DNA from: Takakia lepidozioides
Lineage: Eukaryota > Streptophyta > Takakiopsida > Takakiales > Takakiaceae
Assembly (NCBI GenBank): GCA_030704615.1
Contig: CM060731.1
Location: 2,108,001-2,172,000, forward strand
Direction: 5' to 3'
DNA: 64,000 nucleotides
Positions within the stretch are counted from its first letter, which is position 1. Each line of letters begins with the position of its first letter. Of this stretch, positions 1 through 9,842 are shown piece after piece. The notes below the pieces were generated by a model. That model worked only from the letters and a program-made list of their open reading frames with translations. It searched no databases and was not told the origin of the DNA. Both the position numbers and the translations under genes were made by a program.

Positions 1-2124
1 CCTGTGCTGATTAACCCTCACTGGCATGTACTATTTCACGTTCACTGCGATGCATCAGGAGAAGCGTTGGGAGCGGTGTTAGCCCAGAATGTTACAGGAA
101 ATATAGATTCACCTGTGTACTATGCTAGCAGGTTGATGAACAGTGCTGAAAGGAACTATAGCACAACTGAAAGAGAAGCACTGGCAATGATTTATGCAGT
201 CAAGAAATTCAGGCATTACCTATTGGGAAGAAAGTTTATGTTTTATGTGGATCACCAGGCTCTGATATATCTGGTGAACAAACCTTTGATAAGTGGAAGG
301 ATAGTGAGGTGGTTGATAATCTTGCATGAGTTTGAGTTCGAAGTTATTTACAAGCCTGGCCGTTTGCATCTTGTGGCAGATCATTTGTCACGACTAACAA
401 CAGGAGAGGCTGCCACAGGAGTGGACGATCAGTTACCTGATGCGAGTTTATTTGTAATGGAGGTGCAAGGAAGTGCAGATGAATGGTTAGATTGGCAGTG
501 GCCAATCAGATACTACCTTACTCATGGTCAATGCCCACCTAGTTATGGTAAGGAGCAGAGGAAGAGAATCGCTATCAAAGCTTTACCTTATACTATGGTA
601 GGAAGCAAAATGTATAAGCTAGGACCTGATGGAGTACTAAAACGATGTTTGTACCACCATGAAGTAAATAAAGTTTTGGAGGAAGTTCATAAAGGAGTGG
701 CTGGAGGTCATTTTGGAGAAGAGACTACCAGTAGGAAGCTACTACTCGCAGGTTACTGGTGGCCTACTTTGTTCAAAGATGTACACGAGTATTGTCAGAG
801 TTGTGATGAATGTCAGAGGCTAGGACCTTTGCAGAGATCTGGAAGGATGGCCTTGCATCCTACAATGCCTACGGAACCATTTCAGAAATGGGGACTAGAC
901 TTTGTTGGACCAATTAACCCACCAGCCAATAATACACGGAACAGGTACATAATTACAGCCACTGATTATACTACGAAATGGGTGGAAGCTAAAGCTTTGA
1001 GGGACAACACAGCCAAGTCCACAGCAAGGTTTCTATATGAGAACATACTTACACGATTTGGCTGTCCCTTAGAATTTATCAGTGATCAGGGAAGTCACTT
1101 CATTAATGAGACCATTGAATTATTGACTAAAGAATTCATGATTGTGCATAGGAAGAGTACAACATATTACCCACAGGGTAATGGACAGGCAGAGGCTACC
1201 AACAAAATACTATGTACTATCTTGGCTAAGATAGTCAATGCAAACAGAACGGATTGGGATACAAAGCTGTTGACAGCTTTGTGGTCATACATGACTTCAT
1301 ATAAAGTCACCACTAAATATACACCATTCCAATTAGTTTATGGTATGGAAGCCTTACTTCCAGTGGCATTCCTGTTACCTACCATGAGAACGGAGTGGGG
1401 AAAGAGAATGGAATTGCAAGATTCCATTAAGGTCAGGAAACATGAATTATACCATGTGGAAGAAGTACGTGCTGATGCAGCTGATAATATGACCAGAATT
1501 CAGATAAAGAGGAAGGAACAGTTTGATGAAGGCAAGTTAAAAACTTTTAAGACGGGAGATTTGGTTCTATGGTTGCAGAAAAAAGGAAAGATTAAAGCTT
1601 CTAAGCTTAAATCACCATGGAAAGGACCTTATGTCATACAAAAGATGTATGATAACAACACCGCCATGTTACAAACCATTAACAAAGAAATGCTGGGAAG
1701 AGTCAATGCCAATAAGTTGAAGGGGTACAGTGGTATCCATGATAAACCATTGCAGCATGATTTGCATGATGAAACGCAAGAGCAGTCACAGGCTGCACCA
1801 GTGTTACGAACGGAGTATGGAGCACTTGTCGCTAGGCCGAGCATATATGACCAGGGAGGGCAAAACAAACATGACACAGCCTATCACAGCCCATCAAGGC
1901 GAAACACAGCCTATCACAGCCAATCACAATGTGACACAGCCTATCACAGCCCATCACGACGTGACATAGCCTATCACAGCCCAACACGGTGCAACACAGC
2001 CTATCACAACCTACCACAGCGTATCACAGCGTATCACAGCTTACCACAGTGCATCACAGCCTATCACAGCGTACCACAGTATGACACAGCCCAACACAGC
2101 CTACTAGGGTTACACAATCCATAG
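1..2124 (+). CDS. pol: Ty3/gypsy pol fragment: RNase H, H2C2 finger, integrase
   Basis: The reading frame is already open at the window edge, so this is the 3' part of a polyprotein. Numbering codons from base 4, the RNase H domain covers about residues 10-130 (motifs HCDASGEALGAVLAQ, TTEREALAMIYAV, YVDHQALIYL, VADHLSR). The H2C2 zinc finger is at about 229-273 (HKGVAGGHFG ... CQSCDEC). The integrase core is at about 295-400 with its catalytic acidic residues in GLDFVG, SDQGSHF and GQAEATN. The integrase C-terminal region follows (KTFKTGDLVLW, SPWKGPYVI). No chromodomain is visible. The C-terminus runs into a 10-residue repeat encoded by a 30-bp minisatellite and ends at TAG (2122-2124). Integrase inserts the cDNA copy into the host genome and RNase H degrades the RNA template. 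No stop interrupts the 708 codons seen. Confidence 0.9.
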   Translation, partial: PVLINPHWHVLFHVHCDASGEALGAVLAQNVTGNIDSPVYYASRLMNSAERNYSTTEREALAMIYAVKKFRHYLLGRKFMFYVDHQALIYLVNKPLISGRIVRWLIILHEFEFEVIYKPGRLHLVADHLSRLTTGEAATGVDDQLPDASLFVMEVQGSADEWLDWQWPIRYYLTHGQCPPSYGKEQRKRIAIKALPYTMVGSKMYKLGPDGVLKRCLYHHEVNKVLEEVHKGVAGGHFGEETTSRKLLLAGYWWPTLFKDVHEYCQSCDECQRLGPLQRSGRMALHPTMPTEPFQKWGLDFVGPINPPANNTRNRYIITATDYTTKWVEAKALRDNTAKSTARFLYENILTRFGCPLEFISDQGSHFINETIELLTKEFMIVHRKSTTYYPQGNGQAEATNKILCTILAKIVNANRTDWDTKLLTALWSYMTSYKVTTKYTPFQLVYGMEALLPVAFLLPTMRTEWGKRMELQDSIKVRKHELYHVEEVRADAADNMTRIQIKRKEQFDEGKLKTFKTGDLVLWLQKKGKIKASKLKSPWKGPYVIQKMYDNNTAMLQTINKEMLGRVNANKLKGYSGIHDKPLQHDLHDETQEQSQAAPVLRTEYGALVARPSIYDQGGQNKHDTAYHSPSRRNTAYHSQSQCDTAYHSPSRRDIAYHSPTRCNTAYHNLPQRITAYHSLPQCITAYHSVPQYDTAQHSLLGLHNP
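1871..2105 (+). repeat. 30-bp in-frame minisatellite in pol C-terminus
   Basis: About eight copies of a 30-bp unit containing CACAGCCTATCACAGCC. Copies start at 1875, 1905, 1935 and 1965, an exact 30-bp spacing. The unit is a multiple of three and encodes the decapeptide pattern (D/N)TAYHSPSRR, so copy-number change would keep the frame. The later copies are more diverged. The CACAGCC core recurs in the 3' LTR (6525-6722). Confidence 0.9.
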
Positions 2125-2597
2125 AATCAGTGACAGGTGGACGCACATTAACTTCAGGAAAATGGCCGACGGAAGAAAGGACGGAAACCAGTTTAAAAAT
2201 AGACACGTGGAAGTCAGGGGGCGACACACAGCTGAGAAGGAAGTGCAAGAACAGGTGTCATCAAGAAAGAAGACAAGAATGGCCGTCAAAGTACCTACTT
2301 AGCGCGTCAATTAGGATGAATGGCGGGCCCATTACTGAATACAGAAAAAGGGGAACGGAACAAACGGCAAGTACAGAAAAGCGAAATTCTTGTCATATGT
2401 GTAATCCTAGTGGACAGTCCAATAGGGAAAGTCCACTAAAGAACATTAAATCAAAAATCCAGTCACAGCGGTTACAGCCAATCAAAAGCCAGAGAAGGGA
2501 TCAAGAAATTGGAGGGGAATTAGGCGCAAGAGACGGCGTCGTTCTAAGTAACGGGCGTCGCGAAGGGACAAACCATCAATGCGATAGCTTTGAAGCT

Positions 2598-3572
2598 ATG
2601 GAGGAACTAACAGACTATACGCTTGCAATACTACTTACGCAGTGGCATAGGGATGAAACAACAGAGCGGATCTTTTCTCTTGAGCGATGCTTGCAAGCCC
2701 CACAGGCTTACAAGAAATTACCCATAGCTTTTTGTGGCAACCATACGTTTATGCTTTGTGCACTACAAGCATTTCTTCAGTTGTTACAGCCAAAACATTT
2801 CTGTGGGTCTAGAATGAAGAGAGTGAGAGGAATGGAGGAAATCAGGGTGAAGAGCACCACAATCCTGCAGAAACAAACGATTGCTACTCCACAGGCAGTA
2901 CAGATACTAAAGGAGCTGAGATTGCAAGGATTGCAAAGCATAGATTGGACATTGCACCATAGACAGTACATGTTACAATTCTTGCAGAACTTTGAGCCAA
3001 GGACAGGAACAACAACGGTGAAGGGAGTTGAATTAGTAATTACTCCCCTATACCTCCAGCAATTGTTTCGATTGCCAGCAGGTCAGGTGCATGTGGAGGA
3101 GCACAGGGCAAGACTGCAAATAGGGGACTTATTCCAAGAAGGGAGTTTCTTTAAAACTCAGGGTTATGCTTGTACCAAGGCCGTGTACCCAGGGCTAAAG
3201 GAGGTAGGCCAGGTATTGAACGTTCTGATTGCCATGAAACAGAACCAACAGTATTTGAGCAGATCCTTCACGGAGGAAATACTCAAAGCCCTGAAAGGAC
3301 AAGAGGTAGAATGGGCGGACATAATGTACAACGCACTGGTAGAGGAGATGAAAAGATTACAAGGTACTATCGCAAAGTCTCCTATCATAGTGTCTGGCCC
3401 AATCATTGCTCAAATAATTCTTGATTCTGGCATACTTGATGCGCAAGAAAGAAAGGAGATGGGAGTGTTTGAGCCAGAAACCACTGCAATGGAAGAGCAA
3501 GGCTCTTCACACAGTGAGGGTGGACTAGCAGGGCAACCGAGACTAAGAGGCAGAGACGGGGAAAAACTGTAG
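2598..3572 (+). CDS. Post-integrase ORF A of the retrotransposon
   Basis: The frame is open upstream to about 2130, but the part before the ATG at 2598 is Arg/Lys/Ser-rich and looks non-coding. From MEELTDYTLAILL the protein becomes regular and mainly helical (about 325 residues). It contains a segment GVELVITPLYLQQLFRLP that resembles in style the helix-turn pattern of plant transposon-associated domains (Athila/Ogre-type ORF1 or plant mobile domain). That resemblance is weak and I do not assign a function. It lies on the same strand as pol, 3' of integrase and in another frame. In the next frame after its end, the short segment CRKGHSSTENC looks like an incomplete CCHC knuckle, which would suggest a gag-like or nucleic-acid-binding role. 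Reading would need a subgenomic RNA, a frameshift or internal initiation. Confidence 0.5.
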   Translation: MEELTDYTLAILLTQWHRDETTERIFSLERCLQAPQAYKKLPIAFCGNHTFMLCALQAFLQLLQPKHFCGSRMKRVRGMEEIRVKSTTILQKQTIATPQAVQILKELRLQGLQSIDWTLHHRQYMLQFLQNFEPRTGTTTVKGVELVITPLYLQQLFRLPAGQVHVEEHRARLQIGDLFQEGSFFKTQGYACTKAVYPGLKEVGQVLNVLIAMKQNQQYLSRSFTEEILKALKGQEVEWADIMYNALVEEMKRLQGTIAKSPIIVSGPIIAQIILDSGILDAQERKEMGVFEPETTAMEEQGSSHSEGGLAGQPRLRGRDGEKL

Positions 3573-3624
3573 TCGTGGATCCACTGGCTTCACGGATTCC
3601 GCATGATAATGTTTCCAAGCTCAT

Positions 3625-5390
3625 GTGCAGGAAGGGGCACAGCAGCACAGAGAACTGCTATTACTGGAAGCAGGACCTTCAGAAAGGGAGGAGGAAGTTA
3701 CTTCAGTATCACAACCATCACAGCCAGCTGATCGGCTTGTCACAAGGTTACAAGTTGTCCATGCAGCTCAACCAGAAATAATTGATTTGGAAAAAGAAGG
3801 GTTAGATATTCCAACTACAGAACAGATAGTGGCAGAAATTGAGAAGGGGGACCTTCTCTATGAATATTCTGGTCTGGTCAAGGAGACAGAGATTCCAGAG
3901 GTGCAACAGTTGCCCAAGGGAAATCCTGAGGTGCATATAATACACACACCTGTGGCGGAGGTACCACAGGTAGAATGTCAAGACACTGCAGCACCGGTGA
4001 TGGATGATGTGGTTCAGGAAGAAAATCCGGTGGGACAATGGCCTGAATGGTTCGTGAGACATCACACGGTTGAGGATCAGGAGGAACAGCAGCAACCTCA
4101 CCATGATGACCCTCAACAGGCAATGCTGATGAGTTCCATAGGCAGGACACTTAATTTGTTGGGGACTTATGTCAAATCCCATATTCCAACTACCCAATTG
4201 ACAGCCTTGAGAGAGGAACTCAGGAAGGAGTTTGAGGCTCGACTAGCCACTGAGTGTGCAAACAAGGTCGATGAGGAGGTCACTCTCAAGATGTAGCAGG
4301 ACTTGGAAAATACAGAAGCGGCTCTGCAATTGGCCAAGGAACAATTGATTGAGGCATGTCTCGCACAAGACCAGTTGCACGAAGCACATAAGCAACAGCT
4401 ATACCAAATGCAGGTGAAGCATGAAAGCAAGTTGCAACAAGTAAATGCACTACATACGGAGTTGCAGACAGTGCATGACAGGATGGCCATCCAATGTGCT
4501 ACACTCACAACTATGCTTGACCAATCTACAATAGAAATAAACAGTCAAGCGGAAAAAAGTATGAAGGCAGAAGCAGAGAATGTTGAGCAAATGAAACTCA
4601 TTGTCGACATGAAGAATACAATCTGTTGCAATGAGGATACTTTCAAGCAATACAGGCAGGTTGAAGCTGACCAAGAGAGGCACATCCTGGAGTTGCAACA
4701 AACGGTCATGGCCAATAGAAATGAACTCTCTGTGGCTAACAAAGCTTGGAAGGAAGCCAATAATCTGGCTGCTGCCTATGCGAATTTGGTTGAACCTCAT
4801 GCAAAGCGTATGGAGGCTTTACAACAGCAGTTAGATGTGTACAAACAAAGAGAGGAGCACACTCTCAGAGGAACCACAAGCAACTTGGTGGATAACCACC
4901 TTATGCAGGTCTGGTTAGCACAAGGGCCAGTGGAGGGCAAAGCACCACGAAAGCTCACCCAAAGCGAGATGAATGAGCTCAGGCTGCAAGTGTAGAACAT
5001 TGCCACAACCACTATAGACAATGTCTATAGTAGGATAGCAGAGTTACAGGAGGATATAGACGGCCTGCAGACTCAAGTGGAGGACCTCACTTCAAATATC
5101 GACAAGAGAGTCTGTGTACCTGATGAACAGCTAATGGCTTCTTATTTAAAAGCGAGAACTTTAGCTTTTCAGTCTTCTTCACAGGAGGTGCAGGAGATGC
5201 CAATGGTATAAGAGCCAGTGCCACCAACATCACAACAAGTCACTGTGCCAATAGCTGACCCTGTTGTTACTACAACTACACCATAGCCACCACAGTCTGA
5301 GGTATGGGGCAATGCTGCTTTTAGCCCACCTAAAACTCCAGCTGCAAGGGAGTACAGTAGGGCTATGATTCTGCCCTTCAACCAAATTCC
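3625..5390 (+). pseudogene. Post-integrase ORF B, coiled-coil protein with in-frame stops
   Basis: One frame reads through about 580 codons interrupted only by four stops: TAG at 4294, TAG at 4993, TAA at 5209 and TAG at 5284. Each sits in Gln-rich sequence where CAG or CAA is the obvious ancestor. The first third is acidic and proline-containing (residues such as EIPEVQQLPKGNPEV). From about 4140 to 5150 the sequence is heptad-like, rich in Glu, Gln, Leu, Ala and Lys, and reads as a long coiled coil (for example QLAKEQLIEACLAQDQLHEA). The 3' end passes by frameshift near 5380 into ORF C. No enzymatic motif is seen. A structural or gag-like role is possible, but no family is recognised. Confidence 0.55.
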
Positions 5391-5393
5391 ATC

Positions 5394-6365
5394 ATGTTGG
5401 ATTTGGCTTGGAAAGAATTTAGTCCTCCGCAGTCATTCGCACATTACTACCAAATCATGCGTATTTGGCTGCCAGTGGCAACTAGGACTAAAGTTCTTCC
5501 GAACAATCGACCAATTGAAGATCATCACTTTGCACAATACTGGCATGAGGCAGGTACAATGTTGAGGGAATTAATTGCCTTCCAAGTTGTACATGGATTC
5601 ATTTATACCAAGACCAAGGAGGTAGCGAGTATTGTCATGGGATGTGGATTATACTATGCTGCTTGTTTTCTGGTACGTTATCACATTGAGCAGCAAAAGA
5701 TGCAAGCGCGCTTTCTGAGTTATTCCAGTGGGGATCATTGGGTCTTACCTTCAGTGCCACCTCATATGTACCTATATGAGCCAAAAGTTATGATGCAAAA
5801 CGATTCTCAAATTCGTTCATGGTTTCAGGCAGCCTGGAACAATTTGTCAACACAGAAATTCGGCATTGATGATATTTTCTCTAAGGCACATGTGGCATGG
5901 AAATACTTGAACAAGTCACAAGTCATTAGTACCCCACTCACCTGGACAGACAAGGAGCTCAGTGTCTTCACCAATTTTGCAGTTCAGCGTTTATACCAAG
6001 TTTTAAAATATAAACTTCCAGACATGGTAGGACAACATTGTATGCCCCAAAGGATTCCACCAAAAGTTCGACAACCAAAACACCTGAGAGGCGATGAGGA
6101 TTCTGATACAACTGTTTCTTCGAGGGATTCTTTTGACATGGGAGAAGACTATGCAATTCAGATGGAAGAAAAGAAGCGACGGGGGTCTCCTATGCCTGAA
6201 AGATTACCTCGATATCAGCCTCCAGAGGGCCTTACATATCCAGGTAGTGTTCAATCATCTCCGTCAACCAGTGGCAGACCTCGGGCTCGCACACAAAGTC
6301 CTTCACAAGACTCTCAACGTCAGAAGGGTGCTCACTCACAAAGGTTTGCTAAACCCAAACAGTAA
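5394..6365 (+). CDS. Post-integrase ORF C, unknown
   Basis: An open frame of 323 codons, probably continuous with ORF B before a frameshift near 5380. The N-terminal 220 residues are mixed helical with many aromatics (HEAGTMLRELIAFQVVHGF, GDHWVLPSVPPHMYLYEP). The last 100 residues are basic, Ser/Pro/Arg-rich and low complexity (SPMPERLPRYQPPEG, SPSTSGRPRARTQSPSQ), as in nucleic-acid-binding tails. The stop at 6363 is followed within 25 bp by the polypurine tract, so this is the last gene of the element. No known family is recognised. A domain accessory to retrotransposon packaging or targeting is possible but unproven. Confidence 0.5.
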   Translation: MLDLAWKEFSPPQSFAHYYQIMRIWLPVATRTKVLPNNRPIEDHHFAQYWHEAGTMLRELIAFQVVHGFIYTKTKEVASIVMGCGLYYAACFLVRYHIEQQKMQARFLSYSSGDHWVLPSVPPHMYLYEPKVMMQNDSQIRSWFQAAWNNLSTQKFGIDDIFSKAHVAWKYLNKSQVISTPLTWTDKELSVFTNFAVQRLYQVLKYKLPDMVGQHCMPQRIPPKVRQPKHLRGDEDSDTTVSSRDSFDMGEDYAIQMEEKKRRGSPMPERLPRYQPPEGLTYPGSVQSSPSTSGRPRARTQSPSQDSQRQKGAHSQRFAKPKQ

Positions 6366-6388
6366 AACCGTGAGGACACGGCTTTTTG

Positions 6389-6402
6389 AGAGGGGAAGGG
6401 GT
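6389..6402 (+). other. Polypurine tract of the Ty3 element
   Basis: The run AGAGGGGAAGGGG lies directly before the 3' LTR start (TGTTAGAGG at 6405). This is the expected site of plus-strand cDNA priming. Confidence 0.75.
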
Positions 6403-6404
6403 AA

Positions 6405-7212
6405 TGTTAGAGGACTGCCAGGGACTAGACATTTTTACGGGATCTGTATGGTACCCTTAATTTTTGCACAGACTGAGATCAACAGGAGCCTTAGGGGTGA
6501 CAGCAGCACACTGTAAAAGGGGGTTACACAGTCCATCACAGCCAACACAGCCCGTCACAGTCGTCACAGCCGACACAGCCATCACAGCCGTCACAGTCGT
6601 CACAGCCGACACAACCATCACAGCCAACACAGCCCGTCACAGCCGACACAGCCACACAGCCAAACACAGTCGCACAGCCAGTCACAGCCAGTCACAGTTT
6701 CACACAGCCAGTCACAGCTTGACACAGCTGTCACGACCATAGGGAACGGAGAGCAGGACAGGGAACGACTGTGGGGAAACAACACCTGCAAATGGAACAT
6801 GTTAGTTCACGGACGACGGTTAGTGAGGAAAACGGTTAGAGCCACGGGTAGGAAGATAAAGGGAGAAGCATGGAGAGCACGGGGGGATGAATCTTGGAAG
6901 GATTGGAGGGGGAGAATTTTTGGTCATGGAGGAGAGGGGATCGGGCGGAGAGCAAGAACAAAAGCAAGCATGGAGAGCACAGGGAAGGAGGAGAGATGAT
7001 TAGTAAATGCTTGTTATATGCAAAGCTGTAGTGATATTGTAGAGGAGATTAGAGACACAATGGCTTCGGCCTGATACCTGATAAATCATAATCTGATACT
7101 GATACGATACAATCACACTGTGTAGAGAGATCTGAGTGAAGCTGTGGAATGAATGGATGAGTTGATGAGCAAACTGATACTCAATTATCAATAATAAGGT
7201 AGCTAGCTAACA
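6405..7212 (+). repeat. 3' LTR (808 bp)
   Basis: Boundaries are inferred from the 5-bp inverted ends TGTTA...TAACA, the adjacent polypurine tract and a plausible size. The LTR contains a CACAGCC-type minisatellite (6525-6722) and a TGATAC-rich stretch near 7070-7110. The partner 5' LTR is not in the window. Bases 7213-7380 downstream hold no gene I can recognise. Confidence 0.7.
6525..6722 (+). repeat. CACAGCC minisatellite in the LTR
   Basis: Irregular 9-15 bp units of the type CACAGCCGTCACAGTCGT. They share the CACAGCC core with the minisatellite in the coding region (1871-2105). The part shown is non-coding. Confidence 0.85.
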
Positions 7213-7411
7213 TGAATGCGGAAAGGAAAACAAATAGGAAACACCCCCATGATACACTAGCTGTAGGTCATGACTGATTGTTCTGAGCGGGCTGAGTACT
7301 TAGAGATTTCCAACTCTTCTATTTTGGAGTTTCCGCCTCGGATAGCGAAGGGATGGGTGAGTAAAAGCCCCGCGACAATTCCTAAGCTAGCTAAGCCGGG
7401 CTAAGCATGCA

Positions 7412-7424
7412 TTTCCTCCCCCAC
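7412..7424 (-). other. Chromovirus polypurine tract (candidate)
   Basis: On the minus strand GTGGGGGAGGAAATGCATGC follows the chromodomain stop by about 22 bp. The same tract is present in the second copy (about 50457-50469). Conservation ends about 30 bp beyond it in this copy, so the associated LTR start cannot be proved. Confidence 0.4.
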
Positions 7425-7445
7425 GCTCCAAGGTTGATGTCCCCA

Positions 7446-8960
7446 TCAACGCTTCTTCCGCTTTTGAGGTCGCCCTTTGAAAACTGCAACCGCCTCGGAT
7501 GCGTTTCCCATTTCTGAGGCACGCACCCAAGATGCCTCTACCTGATAATAGCCCTTCCATTTGACGAGATACTCCATTTCTCGGTTCTTGAACCTCCTCG
7601 ACTTAAGTATTGCCTCCACCTCGTACTCAGGTTCATTTTCATGATCCAACAGCATAGGTGGCGGACGCAACACTTGATGCCGATTCGGACGCACTTCGTC
7701 TTTGAAGTAAGGCTTCAAAAGGGAGACATGGAATACTGGGTGCACCTTGCTGTTTGCCGGCAGCTCCAATTCATACACATCCTCATTCATGACCTTCCGA
7801 ATGCGAAAGGGTCCCGCATATGGAGGTACGAACTTCGGACTCACTTCCGGAGGTAGTCGGAAATTCTTGATGTTCAACCAGACCTCCGTGCCTGCCTCAA
7901 ACTTCACTTCCCTCCGCTTCCGATTTGCGTGCCTTTCATACCGTTTCCTAGCTTTGGCAATGTTGTACTTTACGAGCTTCAACAAACGCTCGCGTTCTTC
8001 TAGTACCTCCGCTACTGCCGGTTCCTCAACGTCCTGGGCGGCCCAACTTGTCGGCACCAGAGGTGCTTTTCCATAGACCAATACGAAAGGGGAAACTCCC
8101 GTTGCGGAGTGTTTTGTGTTATTATAACAGAACTCTGCCGCGTCTAAGTGTTCCATCCAGTCTGATTGGTCTGCCAACACGTAATTCCGCAAGAATTGCT
8201 TCACTACGGAATTCACTCTTTCCGTTTGGCCGTCCGTCGTAGGTCGGAATGCGGTGCTCATCTTCAGCCTCGTCCTCATCTTCTTCCAAAGTGTCCTCCA
8301 AAATTTACTGGTAAACTTTGGATCGCGGTCCGAGACAATATCCTTCGGGACTCCATGATGCTTTAAGACGTGGGCAAAGTAAAGTCGCCCTGTCTCCTGC
8401 GCCATTGCCGTCTCCTTGGTGGGGATGAAATGGCCCATTTTACTGAACCTATCCACCACCACCATGATTGCATCGAATCCTTTTGACAGCGGCATAGCAG
8501 TCATGAAATCCATCGAGACGCTTTCCCAAGTCCCCTCTGGAATCGGCAAGGGTTGTAACAGCCCCGCTTGCTTTTTGTACTCGCTCCGGTTTTGTTGGCA
8601 TGTGGTGCATGTCTTGACATACTCCTCTGCCTCCTCCCTCAGTTTGGGCCAGAAATACTCTTTCTTCAAGAGTGCCACAGTGCGCTTGGCTCCGCCGTGG
8701 CCCGCAAGCGGGCTATCATGGCATTCTCTCAAGAGACTATCCCTGATCCCTCCCTTCGGCACGTAGAGACGCTTTTGCTTATACCGGAGCAGTCCATTTT
8801 GCAAGTGGAACTGCGATTTAACCCCCATCCTCAAGTCATGCATCACGGACTTCGCAAGCTCATCCTTCCGGCAAGCCTTCCGGATCTTCCTTTGGAGCGC
8901 CGTCTCGCCCCTGTGCACCAACAAGAGCTGCTGCTTTCTACTTAAAGCATCGGCTACCAC
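7446..8960 (-). pseudogene. pol: Chromovirus RNase H end, integrase and chromodomain
   Basis: 504 codons. It starts in the end of RNase H (VADALSRK). An H2C2 zinc finger follows (HDSPLAGHGGAKRT ... CTTCQQN). The integrase core has catalytic residues in SMDFMTAMP, VSDRDPKFTS and GQTERVNSVV. The integrase C-terminal module includes VWLNIKNFRLPP and HPVFHVSLLKPYF. A chromodomain lies in the last 75 residues (YEVEAILKSRRF, EYLVKWKGY, ASWVRASEM). Chromodomains of this group are thought to direct integration to heterochromatin. The frame itself is intact, but the upstream part is separated by a TGA at about 8964, so no full polyprotein can be made. A G-rich polypurine tract lies just past the stop on this strand (7412-7424). 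Confidence 0.88.
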
Positions 8961-8966
8961 GTTGTC

Positions 8967-9842
8967 TCATCCCGGTTTGTACTGGATATCCACGTCGAAC
9001 ACTGCCAAAGTATCTTGCCACCTAAGTTGTTTTGGGGACAACTTGGGCTGCGTGGCAAAATACTTCACCGTGACATTGTCCGTGAACACCTTCACTGGGT
9101 TGGAACCAACATAGTGGCGCCAGAGCTCAAGGCAATGCACCACCGCCTTCATCTCTTTTTCGTGCGTCGGCCACCGTCGCTCCACTTCATTCAGTTTCTT
9201 ACTTTCGTAAGCCACTGGACGTCCATCTTGCATAAGTACACCCCCAATCGCGAAGTCTGATGCATCTGTATGAATCTCAAACGGACCATCGAACTCGAGG
9301 ATTTTCAAGACTGCAGCTTCCGCCATCCGCTGCTTCAATTCAGCAAAAGCTTGGCCACAAAAAGTGTTCCATGCCCAGACTTTGGATTTACACAGACGGT
9401 CGGACAACGGCCCCGCGATCTTGGCGAAATTTCTTACATACTTCCGGTAATAGGAGGCGAGTCCTAGGAAGGATCGCACTCCCGGGACCAAAGTCGGAGG
9501 CTCCCAGTCCAAGATCGCCCTCACCTTTCTGTCATCCATTTTGATCCCATCCTGTGTAATCACATGCCCCAAGAACTCCACTTTCGTGACCCCGAATTCA
9601 CACTTTGAAGCTTTGGCGTACAGTTTCCCTTCCCGCAACTTTTGGAACACCCTTTTGAGGTGCTCCAGGTGCTCCTCCTTTGTTTTCGAGTACACCAAGA
9701 TGTCGTCGATGTACACGATCACAAAGTCATCCAACCACTCCTGAAAAAGGCTGTTCATTAGCGTGCTAAAGGTCGCAGGTGCATTGGTGAGCCCAAAAGG
9801 CATCACCAAGAACTCATATGAACCATACCTTGTCCTCCTCAT
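8967..9842 (-). pseudogene. pol: Chromovirus reverse transcriptase C-half and RNase H
   Basis: 291 codons with the RT palm motif [13 protein letters not shown] (catalytic YIDD) and [13 protein letters not shown]. The connection domain and RNase H follow ([43 protein letters not shown]). The 3' end stops at TGA where the second copy has CGA (Arg): KPG-stop-DNVVADALSRK against KPGRDNVVADAL. The 5' end is out of frame with the preceding RT segment because 14 bp present in the second copy (near 53612) are missing here. Confidence 0.88.

Larger units (their letters stand above)
1..7212 (+). mobile_element. Ty3/gypsy-type LTR retrotransposon, 5' part outside window
   Basis: Seen: an open polyprotein segment with RNase H and integrase (1-2124), then about 4.2 kb of further open frames (2.1-6.4 kb), a purine-rich tract (about 6389-6402) and a segment with LTR-like ends TGTTA...TAACA (6405-7212). 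The order RNase H before integrase is that of Ty3/gypsy elements. The 5' LTR, gag, protease and most of the reverse transcriptase would lie left of the window, so neither the target duplication nor LTR-LTR identity can be checked. Coding between integrase and the 3' LTR is unusually long and is annotated separately. Several in-frame stops downstream of the integrase suggest that this copy is inactive. Confidence 0.85.

Noticed and set aside
1832-2017. Minus-strand repeat ORF (VGCDRLC-like units)
   Set aside because: It is the complement of the 30-bp minisatellite within pol. The repeat keeps all frames open.
7641-8945. Several plus-strand ORFs of 60-125 codons
   Set aside because: They are antisense to the chromovirus integrase, whose motifs are clear on the minus strand.
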